This document shows positions 1-8,135 of a DNA stretch of 64,000 nt, one piece after another. The notes below the pieces were generated by a model. It was not told where the DNA came from. It made no database searches and saw only the letters and a program-made list of their open reading frames with translations. This stretch comes from Candidatus Fusicatenibacter intestinigallinarum. Lineage in GTDB: Bacteria > Bacillota > Clostridia > Lachnospirales > Lachnospiraceae. Positions within the stretch are counted from its first letter, which is position 1. The number at the start of each line of letters is the position of its first letter. A program made the translations under genes and the position numbers. The stretch spans positions 47,086 to 111,085 of the forward strand of contig DWWU01000022.1 in the NCBI GenBank assembly GCA_019119555.1, read 5' to 3'.

Positions 1-303
1 GGATATCTGGAGGCACGTTCCGTGGAGCAGACCTCCGTCTTTGCAGCAGCCGAGCAGTTCGCCCGCATTGAGGGCATCCTTCCTGCTCCGGAGAGCAGCC
101 ATGCGATCCGTGTGGCAATCGACGAGGCTCTGAAATGCAAGGAGACCGGCGAGGAGAAAACCATTGTCTTCGGCCTGACCGGAACCGGATATTTCGACAT
201 GGTTGCCTATGAAAAATACAACAACGGCGAGATGACCGATTACATTCCTACCGATGAGGAGCTGGAAGCATCCTTTGCGAAATTTCCAAAAGTAAACCGC
301 TGA
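1..303 (+). CDS. TrpB-like pyridoxal-phosphate enzyme, C-terminal end (partial)
   Basis: The frame is open from the first base and ends at a TGA at 301-303, so only about the last 100 residues of a longer protein are visible. The sequence resembles the C-terminus of TrpB2-type tryptophan synthase beta-like proteins: the segment EGILPAPESSHA followed by a glycine-containing VFGLTGTGYFDM stretch fits the PLP phosphate-binding and C-terminal region of that fold-type II family, and the tail YIPTDEELEASFAKFPK is typical of its clostridial members. These proteins probably make tryptophan from indole and serine or act as a related serine lyase; the family's physiological role is not settled. A strong hairpin terminator follows at 343-393, so this is the last gene of its transcript. 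Confidence 0.75.
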   Translation, partial: GYLEARSVEQTSVFAAAEQFARIEGILPAPESSHAIRVAIDEALKCKETGEEKTIVFGLTGTGYFDMVAYEKYNNGEMTDYIPTDEELEASFAKFPKVNR

Positions 304-342
304 CAGCCGCCTTTCATCCGCAGGCAGTTTTCAGCAGCATGC

Positions 343-393
343 AAAAATCGACACCCGAAAGTGCAGCCACTTTCAGAGGTGTCGATTTTTTAT
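343..393 (+). terminator. Rho-independent terminator after the TrpB-like gene
   Basis: An AAAATCGACACC arm pairs with GGTGTCGATTTT, with a second nested stem (GAAAGTG / CACTTTC) inside, followed by a T run. It lies 40 bp after the stop at 303 and could also stop minus-strand transcripts from the gene ending at 412 in the other orientation. Confidence 0.85.
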
Positions 394-411
394 TTTCCCA
401 TTCTCTGATCG

Positions 412-1143
412 TCACGATTTGTCGTCTCCGGTCAGACGGAGAATATCTTCAATTTCTTCCACCGACAGGTCCAGGTACGCAGACAGTTCTGCCACGGAAA
501 AATCCATCTTGTCTCCGTCCGACAGTTCCTCGATGGCGTCCTTCAGGCGATTCACCCGCTGAACCACCGCTTCGTCCTGATGCTTCCGGAAATGCTGTTC
601 TTCCAGAATTCCTTCCATTCCGTCCCGGACCGCTTTCAGCAGATCGTCTTCTCCCTCTCCTTCGCGGAGCTGATCCAGCGCCAGAAGCAGGCTGACGTTT
701 CCCTCCTGTACAAGGTCACCGAAAAATACGCTGCCGTCATGGACGCTCCGGGCAAGGGAGGGAAGCTTCGGCATATAATATTCCACAAGACGGCTTTTCG
801 CCAGTGCGTCTCCTTTTGCAGCCCCGGAAAACAATGCCGCTTTCTCCTCCTCGCCCGGCTCTTCCGGAACAGGCAGTTCTTCCAGATACCGTTTCAGGAA
901 ATGCTCCTCCTCCCCGGACAGCGGCGCCTGTTCTTTTCTGACCCGCTTCCCTGTTCCGGCTCCGTCCACATCAATCTTCTCCATCGCCAGATATTCAAAA
1001 ACCATTGCCTTCTGCTCTTCTGTCAGATTCTGTTCTTCAAAAAAATCCTCCGCCTGCTGTACAGTGATCTTCTGTCCGTGTTTCTCCGCAAAAGCCAGAA
1101 GCTCTCTCAGGCTTTTCTGAAATTTTTCCTGTTCCTGATTCAT
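412..1143 (-). CDS. Sigma-70-like protein lacking region 4
   Basis: 243 residues from the preferred start at 1143, which has AGAAGG about 9 bases upstream; an upstream in-frame start at 1197 lacks a good ribosome site. Residues 1-60 (EQEKFQKSLRELLAFAEKHG, then EDFFEEQNLTEEQ) resemble sigma region 1.1. Residues about 75-170 contain a region 2-like core (AKSRLVEYYMPKLPSLAR, then FFGDLVQEGNVSLLLAL, matching the usual DLIQEGNIGLMRA). The last 50 residues resemble region 3. There is no region 4 helix-turn-helix, so the protein cannot contact a -35 box in the usual way, and the aromatic residues of region 2.4 are not obvious. Role unknown: a diverged sigma factor, an anti-sigma-like decoy or a polymerase-binding protein. 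Single gene, facing the end of the TrpB-like gene. Confidence 0.7.
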   Translation of the reverse strand: MNQEQEKFQKSLRELLAFAEKHGQKITVQQAEDFFEEQNLTEEQKAMVFEYLAMEKIDVDGAGTGKRVRKEQAPLSGEEEHFLKRYLEELPVPEEPGEEEKAALFSGAAKGDALAKSRLVEYYMPKLPSLARSVHDGSVFFGDLVQEGNVSLLLALDQLREGEGEDDLLKAVRDGMEGILEEQHFRKHQDEAVVQRVNRLKDAIEELSDGDKMDFSVAELSAYLDLSVEEIEDILRLTGDDKS

Positions 1144-1227
1144 AAACACCATCCTTCTGGTATGATTTTTCAAACGATTATCGTTCCGCGCTTTCACTAG
1201 ATTACCATATCTTAAGAAAAAAGTCTA

Positions 1228-1256
1228 TTGCATTTTCCCTGTGAAAGCAGTAGTAT
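1228..1256 (+). promoter_or_regulatory. Probable promoter of the DUF308 gene
   Basis: TTGCAT at 1228-1233 and TAGTAT at 1251-1256 are separated by 17 bp, 33 bp before the ATG at 1289. A TATTAT three bases later is an alternative -10 with a longer spacer. Confidence 0.5.
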
Positions 1257-1288
1257 TATAACAAATCCACGAAAGGAGAATTTTGACA

Positions 1289-1888
1289 ATGAAACAGATT
1301 TTCAGAGATGTTCGAAATAATTTTCTGCTGACTGCAATTGTCTCGGTTCTGATCGGACTGGTGCTCGTTCTGTTCCCGGTCAGAACCACGTTTATGATCT
1401 GCAACATCGCCGGAATCCTGCTGATCGTCTGCGGAATCATAAATATTATCCGCTACGTCACTTCCAAAGGCGAGGCATTTTTTATCCGCTATGATCTGGT
1501 CGTGGGAGTGATTCTCTGCCTCGCAGGGCTGTTTGTCATCACCCAGAGCCATCTGATCATCTCCTTCATTCCGACGATCGTCGGCATTGTCCTGCTGATC
1601 AACGGAATTATCAATCTGAAAAAGGCGTTTCATCTGAAACAGGCCGGACTCCAAAGATGGTGGGTTGATCTTGCCATCGCCGCTGTAATCACGCTGCTCG
1701 GACTCCTGATCTGGCTGCGTCCTTTTGATGCGGTGGCAACCACCAACATTTTCATCGGCATCTGCCTGATTCTCAATGGAGTCTCCAATCTCTGCACCAT
1801 GTTCGGGCTGGGTACGGTCAAACGCCGCCTGGAAATGCATTTTCCTGATGACGACGTGATCGATGTGGAGGATGACGAGCTTCACTGA
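1289..1888 (+). CDS. DUF308/HdeD-family membrane protein
   Basis: 199 residues. The ATG at 1289 is preceded by GAAAGGAG at 1271-1278; a TTG at 1283 is too close to that site. After a short N-terminal region (MKQIFRDVRNN) the protein is almost entirely six hydrophobic helices in three hairpins, each loosely repeating a pattern of the type LLI-CGIINII or LLINGIINL. This is the HdeD/DUF308 repeat. The C-terminus is a short acidic cytoplasmic tail (DDDVIDVEDDE). HdeD in E. coli is linked to acid resistance; the function of clostridial members is not established. Monocistronic, with its own promoter and a hairpin at 1921-1965. Confidence 0.8.
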   Translation: MKQIFRDVRNNFLLTAIVSVLIGLVLVLFPVRTTFMICNIAGILLIVCGIINIIRYVTSKGEAFFIRYDLVVGVILCLAGLFVITQSHLIISFIPTIVGIVLLINGIINLKKAFHLKQAGLQRWWVDLAIAAVITLLGLLIWLRPFDAVATTNIFIGICLILNGVSNLCTMFGLGTVKRRLEMHFPDDDVIDVEDDELH

Positions 1889-1920
1889 AAACGCCCTGCA
1901 AACATATTCTGTATGAAATT

Positions 1921-1965
1921 GCCCGCAGCTGGGTTCCCGGATGACAGGAACAGCTGCGGGCATTT
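1921..1965 (+). terminator. Hairpin terminator after the DUF308 gene
   Basis: GCCCGCAGCTG pairs with CAGCTGCGGGC across an 18-base loop, followed by ATTTTAT. It lies 32 bp after the stop at 1888. Confidence 0.7.
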
Positions 1966-1967
1966 TA

Positions 1968-2126
1968 TCATACTTTGATTCTCTGCGCAATCGTTTCATC
2001 CATCACAAGCTTCACATCGCCGGCCCGGACGATCAGACTGCCCATTCCTTTCTGCAGCACATACAGAGTGCTTCCCTCTTCGATATGACGGCTGCGCATG
2101 AAATTCATCACTTCAGGAGTACCGAG
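1968..2126 (-). pseudogene. FeoA-domain remnant
   Basis: On the minus strand a frame of 53 codons ends at TGA (1968-1970). It reads TPEVMNFMRSRHIEEGSTLY, then a GSLIVRAGDVKLVMDETIAQ segment and a terminal RIKV. This follows the FeoA/SH3-like pattern: a helix (xRFLxSLGFxxG), a strand with a GxNLIV motif, and a SRVALDxxMAxxIxV ending. The N-terminal half of a normal FeoA (about 75 residues) is absent: an in-frame stop at 2127-2129 closes the frame, and the next gene ends only 26 bp upstream. It is therefore best read as a decayed ferrous-iron transport accessory gene. No FeoB is present in the window. Confidence 0.6.
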
Positions 2127-2154
2127 TTAGTCTCAGGGTTAGTCAACGGTAATA

Positions 2155-3876
2155 TTACTGCTTTCTTCCGCAGCAGTGCTTGTATTTTCTTCCGCTGCCG
2201 CACGGACAGGGATCGTTGGGATAAATCTTTTTTCCTTCCGGCAGAATCCGGAGATTCCCGGCCTCAGACGCTTTGCGCTCGCCGGAGACATGTTTCCCAA
2301 GTTCCCTGAGTGTAAAGCCGTTGGTGTGCCAGCTTCTCGTATTTTCCGCCGTCTCACGTACATAGACGAGCCATTCGTATTCGGGCTTTCCTCTCGGCAC
2401 CGTGACGGGGAGACTTCGGAGCAGTTCCGTCATATTCCCGGAAGCTCCCTGTATTCTGACCTGCTCACGGATGTCATAAAAAAGTTCCGTCCCGTCCTTC
2501 CCGGAGGAGAGCTTTCCGCAGAAAAAGCGGAGGGCCCGTTCCGTCTGCGCATCAGGCTCCTGCCTTCCCTCCCGTCCGTACCGGAGAAACTCATCCATCG
2601 ATTCCGGCAGGTATCTCTCAATACCTTCCCTCTCTTTCTCCAGCTTCTGCCGGTCCTCTGTCTCCTCCAGCCATTCATCCATAATCTGTTTTCCGTCGAA
2701 GAGTATGGTTCCCCGGCTGTCTTTCCACTCCTGCAGAACTTCCTTCAGAAGCAGATCGTCCGGCATATTTCCCTCATACTGTTTCCAGAGCTCCTTCAGC
2801 TCCTTTACAGAAATCATCCCGTACAGATAAACAGCGCCCTGACAGAACGTACGGATCTTCCAGGCCTCCTGCAGCGTCCTCCGCCGCCCGGAATCGTTCA
2901 GTTTCTCATATGCCATTCTCACATTTTCCGGAACCGCAAGGCATCCCGCAGAATCCAGGACGCAGTATTTCCACAGAAAATCATATGGCTGCCGGCTCTC
3001 ATCCGGCACTTCCACACAGCCATCCCGAACCGCCCGGTCAAAAAGCTCCAGCTCCCCGGCGCTGCTTTTTTTCATCAGACGGAACATAACGTCCTCCTCC
3101 AGCAGGCGGTCCTGCAGCCAGCTCTCAAGCTCTCTTTTTCTGAGTTTGCTGTACCCCCGGAACCGGCAGTGTCTTGCAATTTCGCACAGTTCCTCCCTGC
3201 TTCGTCCTGCATAGCTCTCTGCAAGAGTACGCGGCACATCTTCTGCCCTTTCCTTTCTTATCGTCTCCCAGCGGGGTCCGCCACCCTCCTCGCGCATTTC
3301 CTGCAGCAGATCTTTCATCCGGTCATCCGTCTCCCAGTGTCTTTTCCCGCCGGCCACCCGAAAAAGAATCTCCCGCTTTCTTATGGGAATCTCCATATTG
3401 CTGCGGAACCATTCGTTGACCTCCTCTGCACGAAAAGAGGGCGCTTCCTCCCGCTTTAATTCAAATTCCAGAACGCTGCCGTATTTTTCATCCATATTGG
3501 GGCCTTCACCGTCCAGCACCTGCGGACAGCGGCGATCCATTTCCACCGTTTTCTCGATCTCGATCAGATGTTCCCAGGTCTCCCCATAATCATAGAGGTA
3601 CCAGATATGTTTTTCTTTCCTCAGAAAATCGTCGGCCAGAAGCTTTTCCGGCGCCATCCGTCCCCCGGATCTGTTCCCCTTTCCATAGGGATTTCCTGTC
3701 AGGACGCACTCGGAATCCTCCAGGTAAAACTCATAGATATATTCGTTTTTCCATCCGAACAGCATCTGAATCACCAGATGCAGATCCCGAAATGTAAGTC
3801 TGGACGGAATCCATACTCTTCGCCAGACTTCCGGGTCTGTCCACTGAACAGATATTTTTATCTGATATCCTTTCAT
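2155..3876 (-). CDS. pRiA4b ORF-3-like / Rho_N-like / SEC-C protein
   Basis: 573 residues with three recognisable parts. Residues 1-170 match the plasmid pRiA4b ORF-3 (IS1096 passenger TnpR-like) family: IKISVQWTDPEVWRRVWIP, then FRDLHLVIQMLFGW and YLYDYGETWEHLIEIE. Residues about 218-258 (REELCEIARHCRFRGYSKLR plus following KRELE) look like a Rho N-terminal/SAP-type helix-extended-helix, a nucleic-acid-binding fold. The C-terminus (about 550-570) is a SEC-C zinc motif, PNDPCPCGSGRKYKHCCG. The middle third (about 260-540) is helical and unrecognised. The gene starts 50 bp downstream of sbcC on the same strand with GAGG upstream of the ATG, so it may be co-transcribed with sbcDC. Function unknown; a nucleic-acid-associated role is an inference from the domains. 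Confidence 0.75.
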   Translation of the reverse strand: MKGYQIKISVQWTDPEVWRRVWIPSRLTFRDLHLVIQMLFGWKNEYIYEFYLEDSECVLTGNPYGKGNRSGGRMAPEKLLADDFLRKEKHIWYLYDYGETWEHLIEIEKTVEMDRRCPQVLDGEGPNMDEKYGSVLEFELKREEAPSFRAEEVNEWFRSNMEIPIRKREILFRVAGGKRHWETDDRMKDLLQEMREEGGGPRWETIRKERAEDVPRTLAESYAGRSREELCEIARHCRFRGYSKLRKRELESWLQDRLLEEDVMFRLMKKSSAGELELFDRAVRDGCVEVPDESRQPYDFLWKYCVLDSAGCLAVPENVRMAYEKLNDSGRRRTLQEAWKIRTFCQGAVYLYGMISVKELKELWKQYEGNMPDDLLLKEVLQEWKDSRGTILFDGKQIMDEWLEETEDRQKLEKEREGIERYLPESMDEFLRYGREGRQEPDAQTERALRFFCGKLSSGKDGTELFYDIREQVRIQGASGNMTELLRSLPVTVPRGKPEYEWLVYVRETAENTRSWHTNGFTLRELGKHVSGERKASEAGNLRILPEGKKIYPNDPCPCGSGRKYKHCCGRKQ

Positions 3877-3926
3877 TGTCTTCTGTACCTCCGTATTTTC
3901 TGATTACTGTAACGATTTTTTCCGTC

Positions 3927-6749
3927 TCAGATCTGCAGTTCAATACTGCTTCCGGTACGTCCTTTTGTCACCCGGATCTGCCGTCCGATTCTCTCCTTCA
4001 GCTCCGGAACGTGGGAGATAATTCCCACAAGACGGTTTCCTCTGGTAAGGCCGGACAGCGATCGGATCGCCTGATTCAGGCTCTCCTCGTCAAGACTCCC
4101 GAAGCCTTCGTCCACAAACATCGCGTCCAGACGAATGCCCCCGGTTCTGGACTGAATCTCGTCCGACAGCCCAAGCGCCAGACTCAGCGATGCCATAAAC
4201 GATTCTCCGCCGGAAAGGGTACGTACGCTGCGTACCGTTCCGTTATAGTGATCCACAACATCCAGCTCCAGTCCGCTCTGACTCTTGATATTTCTCGACT
4301 GCACGCTGCGTTTCAGCTCATACTGGCCGCTGCTCATTTTCATGAACCTCACGTTGGCCTTCGCGAGAATCCTGTCAAAATACAGCGCCTGCGCGTAGGT
4401 TTCCAGCGTGATCTTTTCTTTTCCGGTAATGTCTCCGTTGACCGTATCCGACAGCGCCTTCACCGAGATCAGTTCTTTCTCCAGATCCCCGGACGCTTCC
4501 CGCTGACGATTCAGTTCCTCCCTGGTCTTCCGGTTGAACTGCAACCGCGCGCTGCACTCGTTCTGCCTGCGGGTCCATTCCTCCCGGATCTGTCTCTGTT
4601 CTTCCAGCATTCTGCCAAGCTTCTCTTCCAGCGCTTTCTGCCGCTCTTTCCAGTCTCCGTCCTCCTCCGCATCTGACGACCGCTCCCGCTGCGCAAAAAG
4701 AGCCTCTTTTACTTTCTGATTCTGTTCGATTCTGCGATGACATTCCTCGTACGTTTTCTTTGCCATTTCCAGACGCTGTTCCAGCGCCGCTCTGGCCGTC
4801 TCTTTCTGAGACAGGCTGCGGCGCGCCTCGTCAGCATTCTGATAGACGAGACGCTTTCTGTTCTGTTCCCACTGGGTCCGGCGGGTGTTCCGCTCGGTGC
4901 GGCAGGCTTCCAATGCCTTCTCCGTCTCCTGAAGCGCCAGGCTCTCCGCCTCACGGCTTTTTCCGGATTCCTCCAGTTCCCGGCTCAGAACCTCCCTGCG
5001 CTTCACCTGCGCACGGGCGTCCTGTTCCTGCCTCCGGACATCCTCTGCCTGTTTCTTCTGACGGGTTCTCTCCTGTCTCAGATATTCTTCCGGATCCTCC
5101 TCCGGCAGAACCACGCCCCGCGCTTCACACTGCTGCCGCAGGTTCTGCCGCTGTACCGCAAGGCGCTGCCGGGCGCCTTCCGCTTCCCCGTTTTTTTTCA
5201 TCATATCCCGCTGCGACTGCTCCGCCTGTTTTCTGGCAAGCTCCACATTTTCCCTGGTCACAATCTCATTGACCAGTTTCGCGGGAGAAGGATGTTCGCA
5301 GGACCCGCAGACCGGGCAGGGCGTCCCGTCCTTCAGCTCCTGTGCAAGAAGGCCTGCCTGTGCGTCCAGATAAGCCTTATGAAGCTGTTTGTAATACCCG
5401 TCCCGGCGCTCGTACTCCTCCCAGGCGTGACGGTATGCCGTCTGCTTTTCCGCAAGAACTGCCCGGCCGTTTCTTTCTTCCCCGCAGAGCCGCAGAATCT
5501 GTCCAAGCTCCTGATCTCTGGTCTCAATCTCTTCCGCTCTTCGTCTGAGCTGTTCCAGACGCACGTCCGCATCCTGAAGCTGGCGAGACGCTTCGGTCAG
5601 TTCCTCCCTGCGCCGCTCCAATGTCTCCATTTTTTTCCTGCGGGTAAGAATTTCTCCTTCCAGGCGGCTCTGTCTTTCCGCGAGCTCTCTCAGCTGCTTT
5701 TCTTCCTTCTCCAGCTGCTTGTATTCTGTCAGCTGCCGGCGGCCGGCGGCAATTTCCTCCGCCAGCTGTTGGATCTCGGGCATTTTCTCCTCTGCTTTTT
5801 TCATTTCTTCCTGCAGGCCGCCTATCCTTCCCTGATCCTGTTCCAGCTCCCTCTGCACCCGTTCCAGCTGTTCTTCCATCTGCTCGCGGGCCTGACGGCG
5901 GTTCTGGGCCTGTCCCAGCTCCCTGCTCCACTGTTCGCTCTTCCTGCTGCACTGATCCAGCTCGCTGCGGATCTCCCGGAGCCGTTCCCCGTCCTCCTTC
6001 AGAATATGCTCCAGCAATTCCTCCACTTCTCCTGTGGAAATCAGCACCCCTGCGTTCTGCGCCTGCAACCTGCACAGTTCCGGATACTCCGGCGATTCTT
6101 CGCTGCAGACGATTCCGTCGGTATACTGGCGTATGCTTTTCCGGATATCCTCATATTTTCTCCGAAGCGCTGCCGCATGTTCCTTCACCTGGTCCTGAAA
6201 TTTTTTGTAAAACCCTGTGTCAAACAATTCCCGGAAAATCTCGCTGCGCTCCTGTGTAGACGCCAGCAGAAGACGCTGGAAATCCCCCTGGGCAATCATC
6301 ACAATCTGCACAAACTGATCCCGGTTTATACCGAGAAGCTCCTCCACCGCGCGGGTCACCGGCCGGCTGCCTGTGACTGTCTTTCCATCGGGCGCAGTAA
6401 AAACCGCATCCGCTTTCTGCGTCGTCATTTTGTTTCCGCGTTTGGCCGGCCGGAGATACTCCGGGTTTCTCTGTACACGATAGGTCTTCTCTCCGTAGAG
6501 AAACGTCAGATCCACATACGTCCTGGCATCCTTCGCTGCGTATTTGCTCCGAAACATATCCGCCTGGCGGACACCTCCGCTGGCCTCCCCGTACAGTGCA
6601 AAAGTAATCGCGTCAAAAATCATGGTCTTTCCCGCGCCGGTATCCCCGGTGATCAGATACAGCCCGCTGCCGCCAAACTGCGAAAAGTCAATGGTAACTC
6701 TGTCTGCATAAGGTCCGAACGCAGACATTTCCAGAAAAACCGGCTTCAT
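3927..6749 (-). CDS. sbcC: Exonuclease SbcC, ATPase subunit
   Basis: 940 residues, a normal SbcC length. The N-terminal Walker A is GDTGAGKTMIFDAI (about residue 34), followed by a long Glu/Arg/Gln-rich coiled coil. A zinc hook CPVC lies near residue 483, a second coiled coil follows, then the ABC signature TLSGGESFMASLSLAL and Walker B AMFVDEGFGSLDEE near the C-terminus. This is the Rad50-like subunit that, with SbcD, opens and processes hairpins and blocked double-strand ends. Its ATG overlaps the sbcD stop by 4 bp (ATGA), showing translational coupling. The many small repeat hairpins in this genome are the kind of structure the complex is known to cleave in other bacteria. Confidence 0.97.
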   Translation of the reverse strand: MKPVFLEMSAFGPYADRVTIDFSQFGGSGLYLITGDTGAGKTMIFDAITFALYGEASGGVRQADMFRSKYAAKDARTYVDLTFLYGEKTYRVQRNPEYLRPAKRGNKMTTQKADAVFTAPDGKTVTGSRPVTRAVEELLGINRDQFVQIVMIAQGDFQRLLLASTQERSEIFRELFDTGFYKKFQDQVKEHAAALRRKYEDIRKSIRQYTDGIVCSEESPEYPELCRLQAQNAGVLISTGEVEELLEHILKEDGERLREIRSELDQCSRKSEQWSRELGQAQNRRQAREQMEEQLERVQRELEQDQGRIGGLQEEMKKAEEKMPEIQQLAEEIAAGRRQLTEYKQLEKEEKQLRELAERQSRLEGEILTRRKKMETLERRREELTEASRQLQDADVRLEQLRRRAEEIETRDQELGQILRLCGEERNGRAVLAEKQTAYRHAWEEYERRDGYYKQLHKAYLDAQAGLLAQELKDGTPCPVCGSCEHPSPAKLVNEIVTRENVELARKQAEQSQRDMMKKNGEAEGARQRLAVQRQNLRQQCEARGVVLPEEDPEEYLRQERTRQKKQAEDVRRQEQDARAQVKRREVLSRELEESGKSREAESLALQETEKALEACRTERNTRRTQWEQNRKRLVYQNADEARRSLSQKETARAALEQRLEMAKKTYEECHRRIEQNQKVKEALFAQRERSSDAEEDGDWKERQKALEEKLGRMLEEQRQIREEWTRRQNECSARLQFNRKTREELNRQREASGDLEKELISVKALSDTVNGDITGKEKITLETYAQALYFDRILAKANVRFMKMSSGQYELKRSVQSRNIKSQSGLELDVVDHYNGTVRSVRTLSGGESFMASLSLALGLSDEIQSRTGGIRLDAMFVDEGFGSLDEESLNQAIRSLSGLTRGNRLVGIISHVPELKERIGRQIRVTKGRTGSSIELQI

Positions 6750-7897
6750 TCCACACCCTCCTCCTTCTGCACCTTTTCCATCAGCGTCCGCGCGTATTCC
6801 GTCTGTTCCAGACTCATCTCCTGCTGATTCTGCCGGAAGAAAAACCGGGCCAGCAGTTCCATCGGAGACTGCTCCACAGTGGTTTCCTCCCGGATCAACT
6901 CCTGACTGGCACGGGTTCTCGCATTGTCATAGTCAATTTTCATAATATTCGGATAGATACTCCTCAGCCGCCCGATCACGTCCGGGATATCATCCTCATC
7001 CGTCAGCACCACATGGAGATAGTCTTCCAGCGCCGTTCCCTGGTAGTTCTCCCGGAGCACCAGTTCTTCATATCGTCCCCGGATTTCCCGCATTTCCCGA
7101 AGCGGCGTCAGCGGTTCCAGACGCACTTCCAACGTTCCCTTCTCCTTCAGCTCCGCAATCGTCACCGATTTCCTGTGCCCGATCTCCGCAAAGGAATATT
7201 TCAGAGGCGTTCCGCTGTACCGGATCCGCTCCGCCCCCGCAGACTGCGCCCGGTGGATATGCCCGAGCGCCACATAATCAAACGGTTCAAACACAGAAGC
7301 GGACACATGTTCAACCCCTCCGACCGATACTTCCGCCAGATCCTCCGAACCTGCGGCAACCGCCCCTGTGACAAACTGATGGGCAATCAGGACATTTCTC
7401 TCCTCCCGGTTCAGTTCCATCCTTCCGATCACCGCTTCCAGCGCATCCTGATAGGTGAGAATCTCCCGATCCGGAAAAAAACGCCTTACCGCCGCCGGTT
7501 TCAGAAACGGAAGCATCCAGATATTCACAGGGCCGAAGCTGTCTTCCAGCCGTACCGGCATACTGTCTCCCTCATAGCTCTGGGTCAGGTAAACCCCGCT
7601 CTCCTCCATGATCTGTGCGCCAAACGACAGCCGTTCCACGGAATCATGGTTCCCGCTGATCACAAAAACAGGAAGATTCCGACCGTTCAGCCGTGTCAGA
7701 AACCAGTCAAAAAGCCGGACTGCTTCCGCCGGCGGAATCTGTTTGTCATAAACATCACCGGCGATCAGTACCGCATCGACCTTTTCCCGGTCTGCGATCT
7801 CCAGAATCCGGCGCAGAATATAGCTCTGATCTTCCAGCATGGAAAACTCGCTGACCCGTTTTCCGATATGAAGATCCGCTGTATGTAAAAAACGCAT
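6746..7897 (-). CDS. sbcD: Exonuclease SbcD, nuclease subunit
   Basis: 383 residues. The calcineurin-like Mn2+ phosphoesterase motifs appear in order: FLHTADLHIGK (DxH), IAGDVYD (GD), ISGNHDS (GNHD), a His in LIAHQF, and ALGHIH (GHxH). The C-terminal capping region (about 290-383) is present. It is the Mre11-like partner of SbcC and is translated first in the operon, with an AGGAAC-type site upstream of the ATG. Upstream, a TATACT box near 7970 could be the operon -10, but I see no convincing -35. Confidence 0.96.
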   Translation of the reverse strand: MRFLHTADLHIGKRVSEFSMLEDQSYILRRILEIADREKVDAVLIAGDVYDKQIPPAEAVRLFDWFLTRLNGRNLPVFVISGNHDSVERLSFGAQIMEESGVYLTQSYEGDSMPVRLEDSFGPVNIWMLPFLKPAAVRRFFPDREILTYQDALEAVIGRMELNREERNVLIAHQFVTGAVAAGSEDLAEVSVGGVEHVSASVFEPFDYVALGHIHRAQSAGAERIRYSGTPLKYSFAEIGHRKSVTIAELKEKGTLEVRLEPLTPLREMREIRGRYEELVLRENYQGTALEDYLHVVLTDEDDIPDVIGRLRSIYPNIMKIDYDNARTRASQELIREETTVEQSPMELLARFFFRQNQQEMSLEQTEYARTLMEKVQKEEGVE

Positions 7898-8041
7898 GTT
7901 CTGTTCCTCCCGATACTAAAATTTCATCGGCTGCATTTCTCTCTGTTTTGGAAATATATAGTACAGTATAACACACAGCTATCATAAGAAAAACAGGAAA
8001 GTTTTTGAAACCTCAGACAAAAGGCAGCCGCTTAGCAGGGC

Positions 8042-8128
8042 AAAAAAAGCCCGGTGCAGACAGGTATGTGTATACGACGTCTTTTGCAGCTGCCGTATAC
8101 ACAGATCTGTCTGCCTCCGGGCTTTTTT
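8042..8128 (-). terminator. Long-stem terminator after the SNF transporter gene
   Basis: A nearly continuous stem: AAAAAAGCCCGG, CAGACAG and GTATACG-type arms on the left pair with matching arms on the right, ending in CCGGGCTTTTTT. The closing loop is about 17 bases. T runs on both strands make it bidirectional; the gene that uses it ends at 8136. Confidence 0.9.
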
Positions 8129-8135
8129 ATCCGCC

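Noticed and set aside
2176..3459. Plus-strand frame opposite the SEC-C protein gene
   Set aside because: The minus-strand frame has domain-level matches (pRiA4b, SEC-C); the plus-strand frame has none.
4737..6827. Plus-strand open frame of almost 700 codons opposite sbcC
   Set aside because: Mirror of the Glu/Arg-rich coiled-coil codons of SbcC; no ribosome site or domain.
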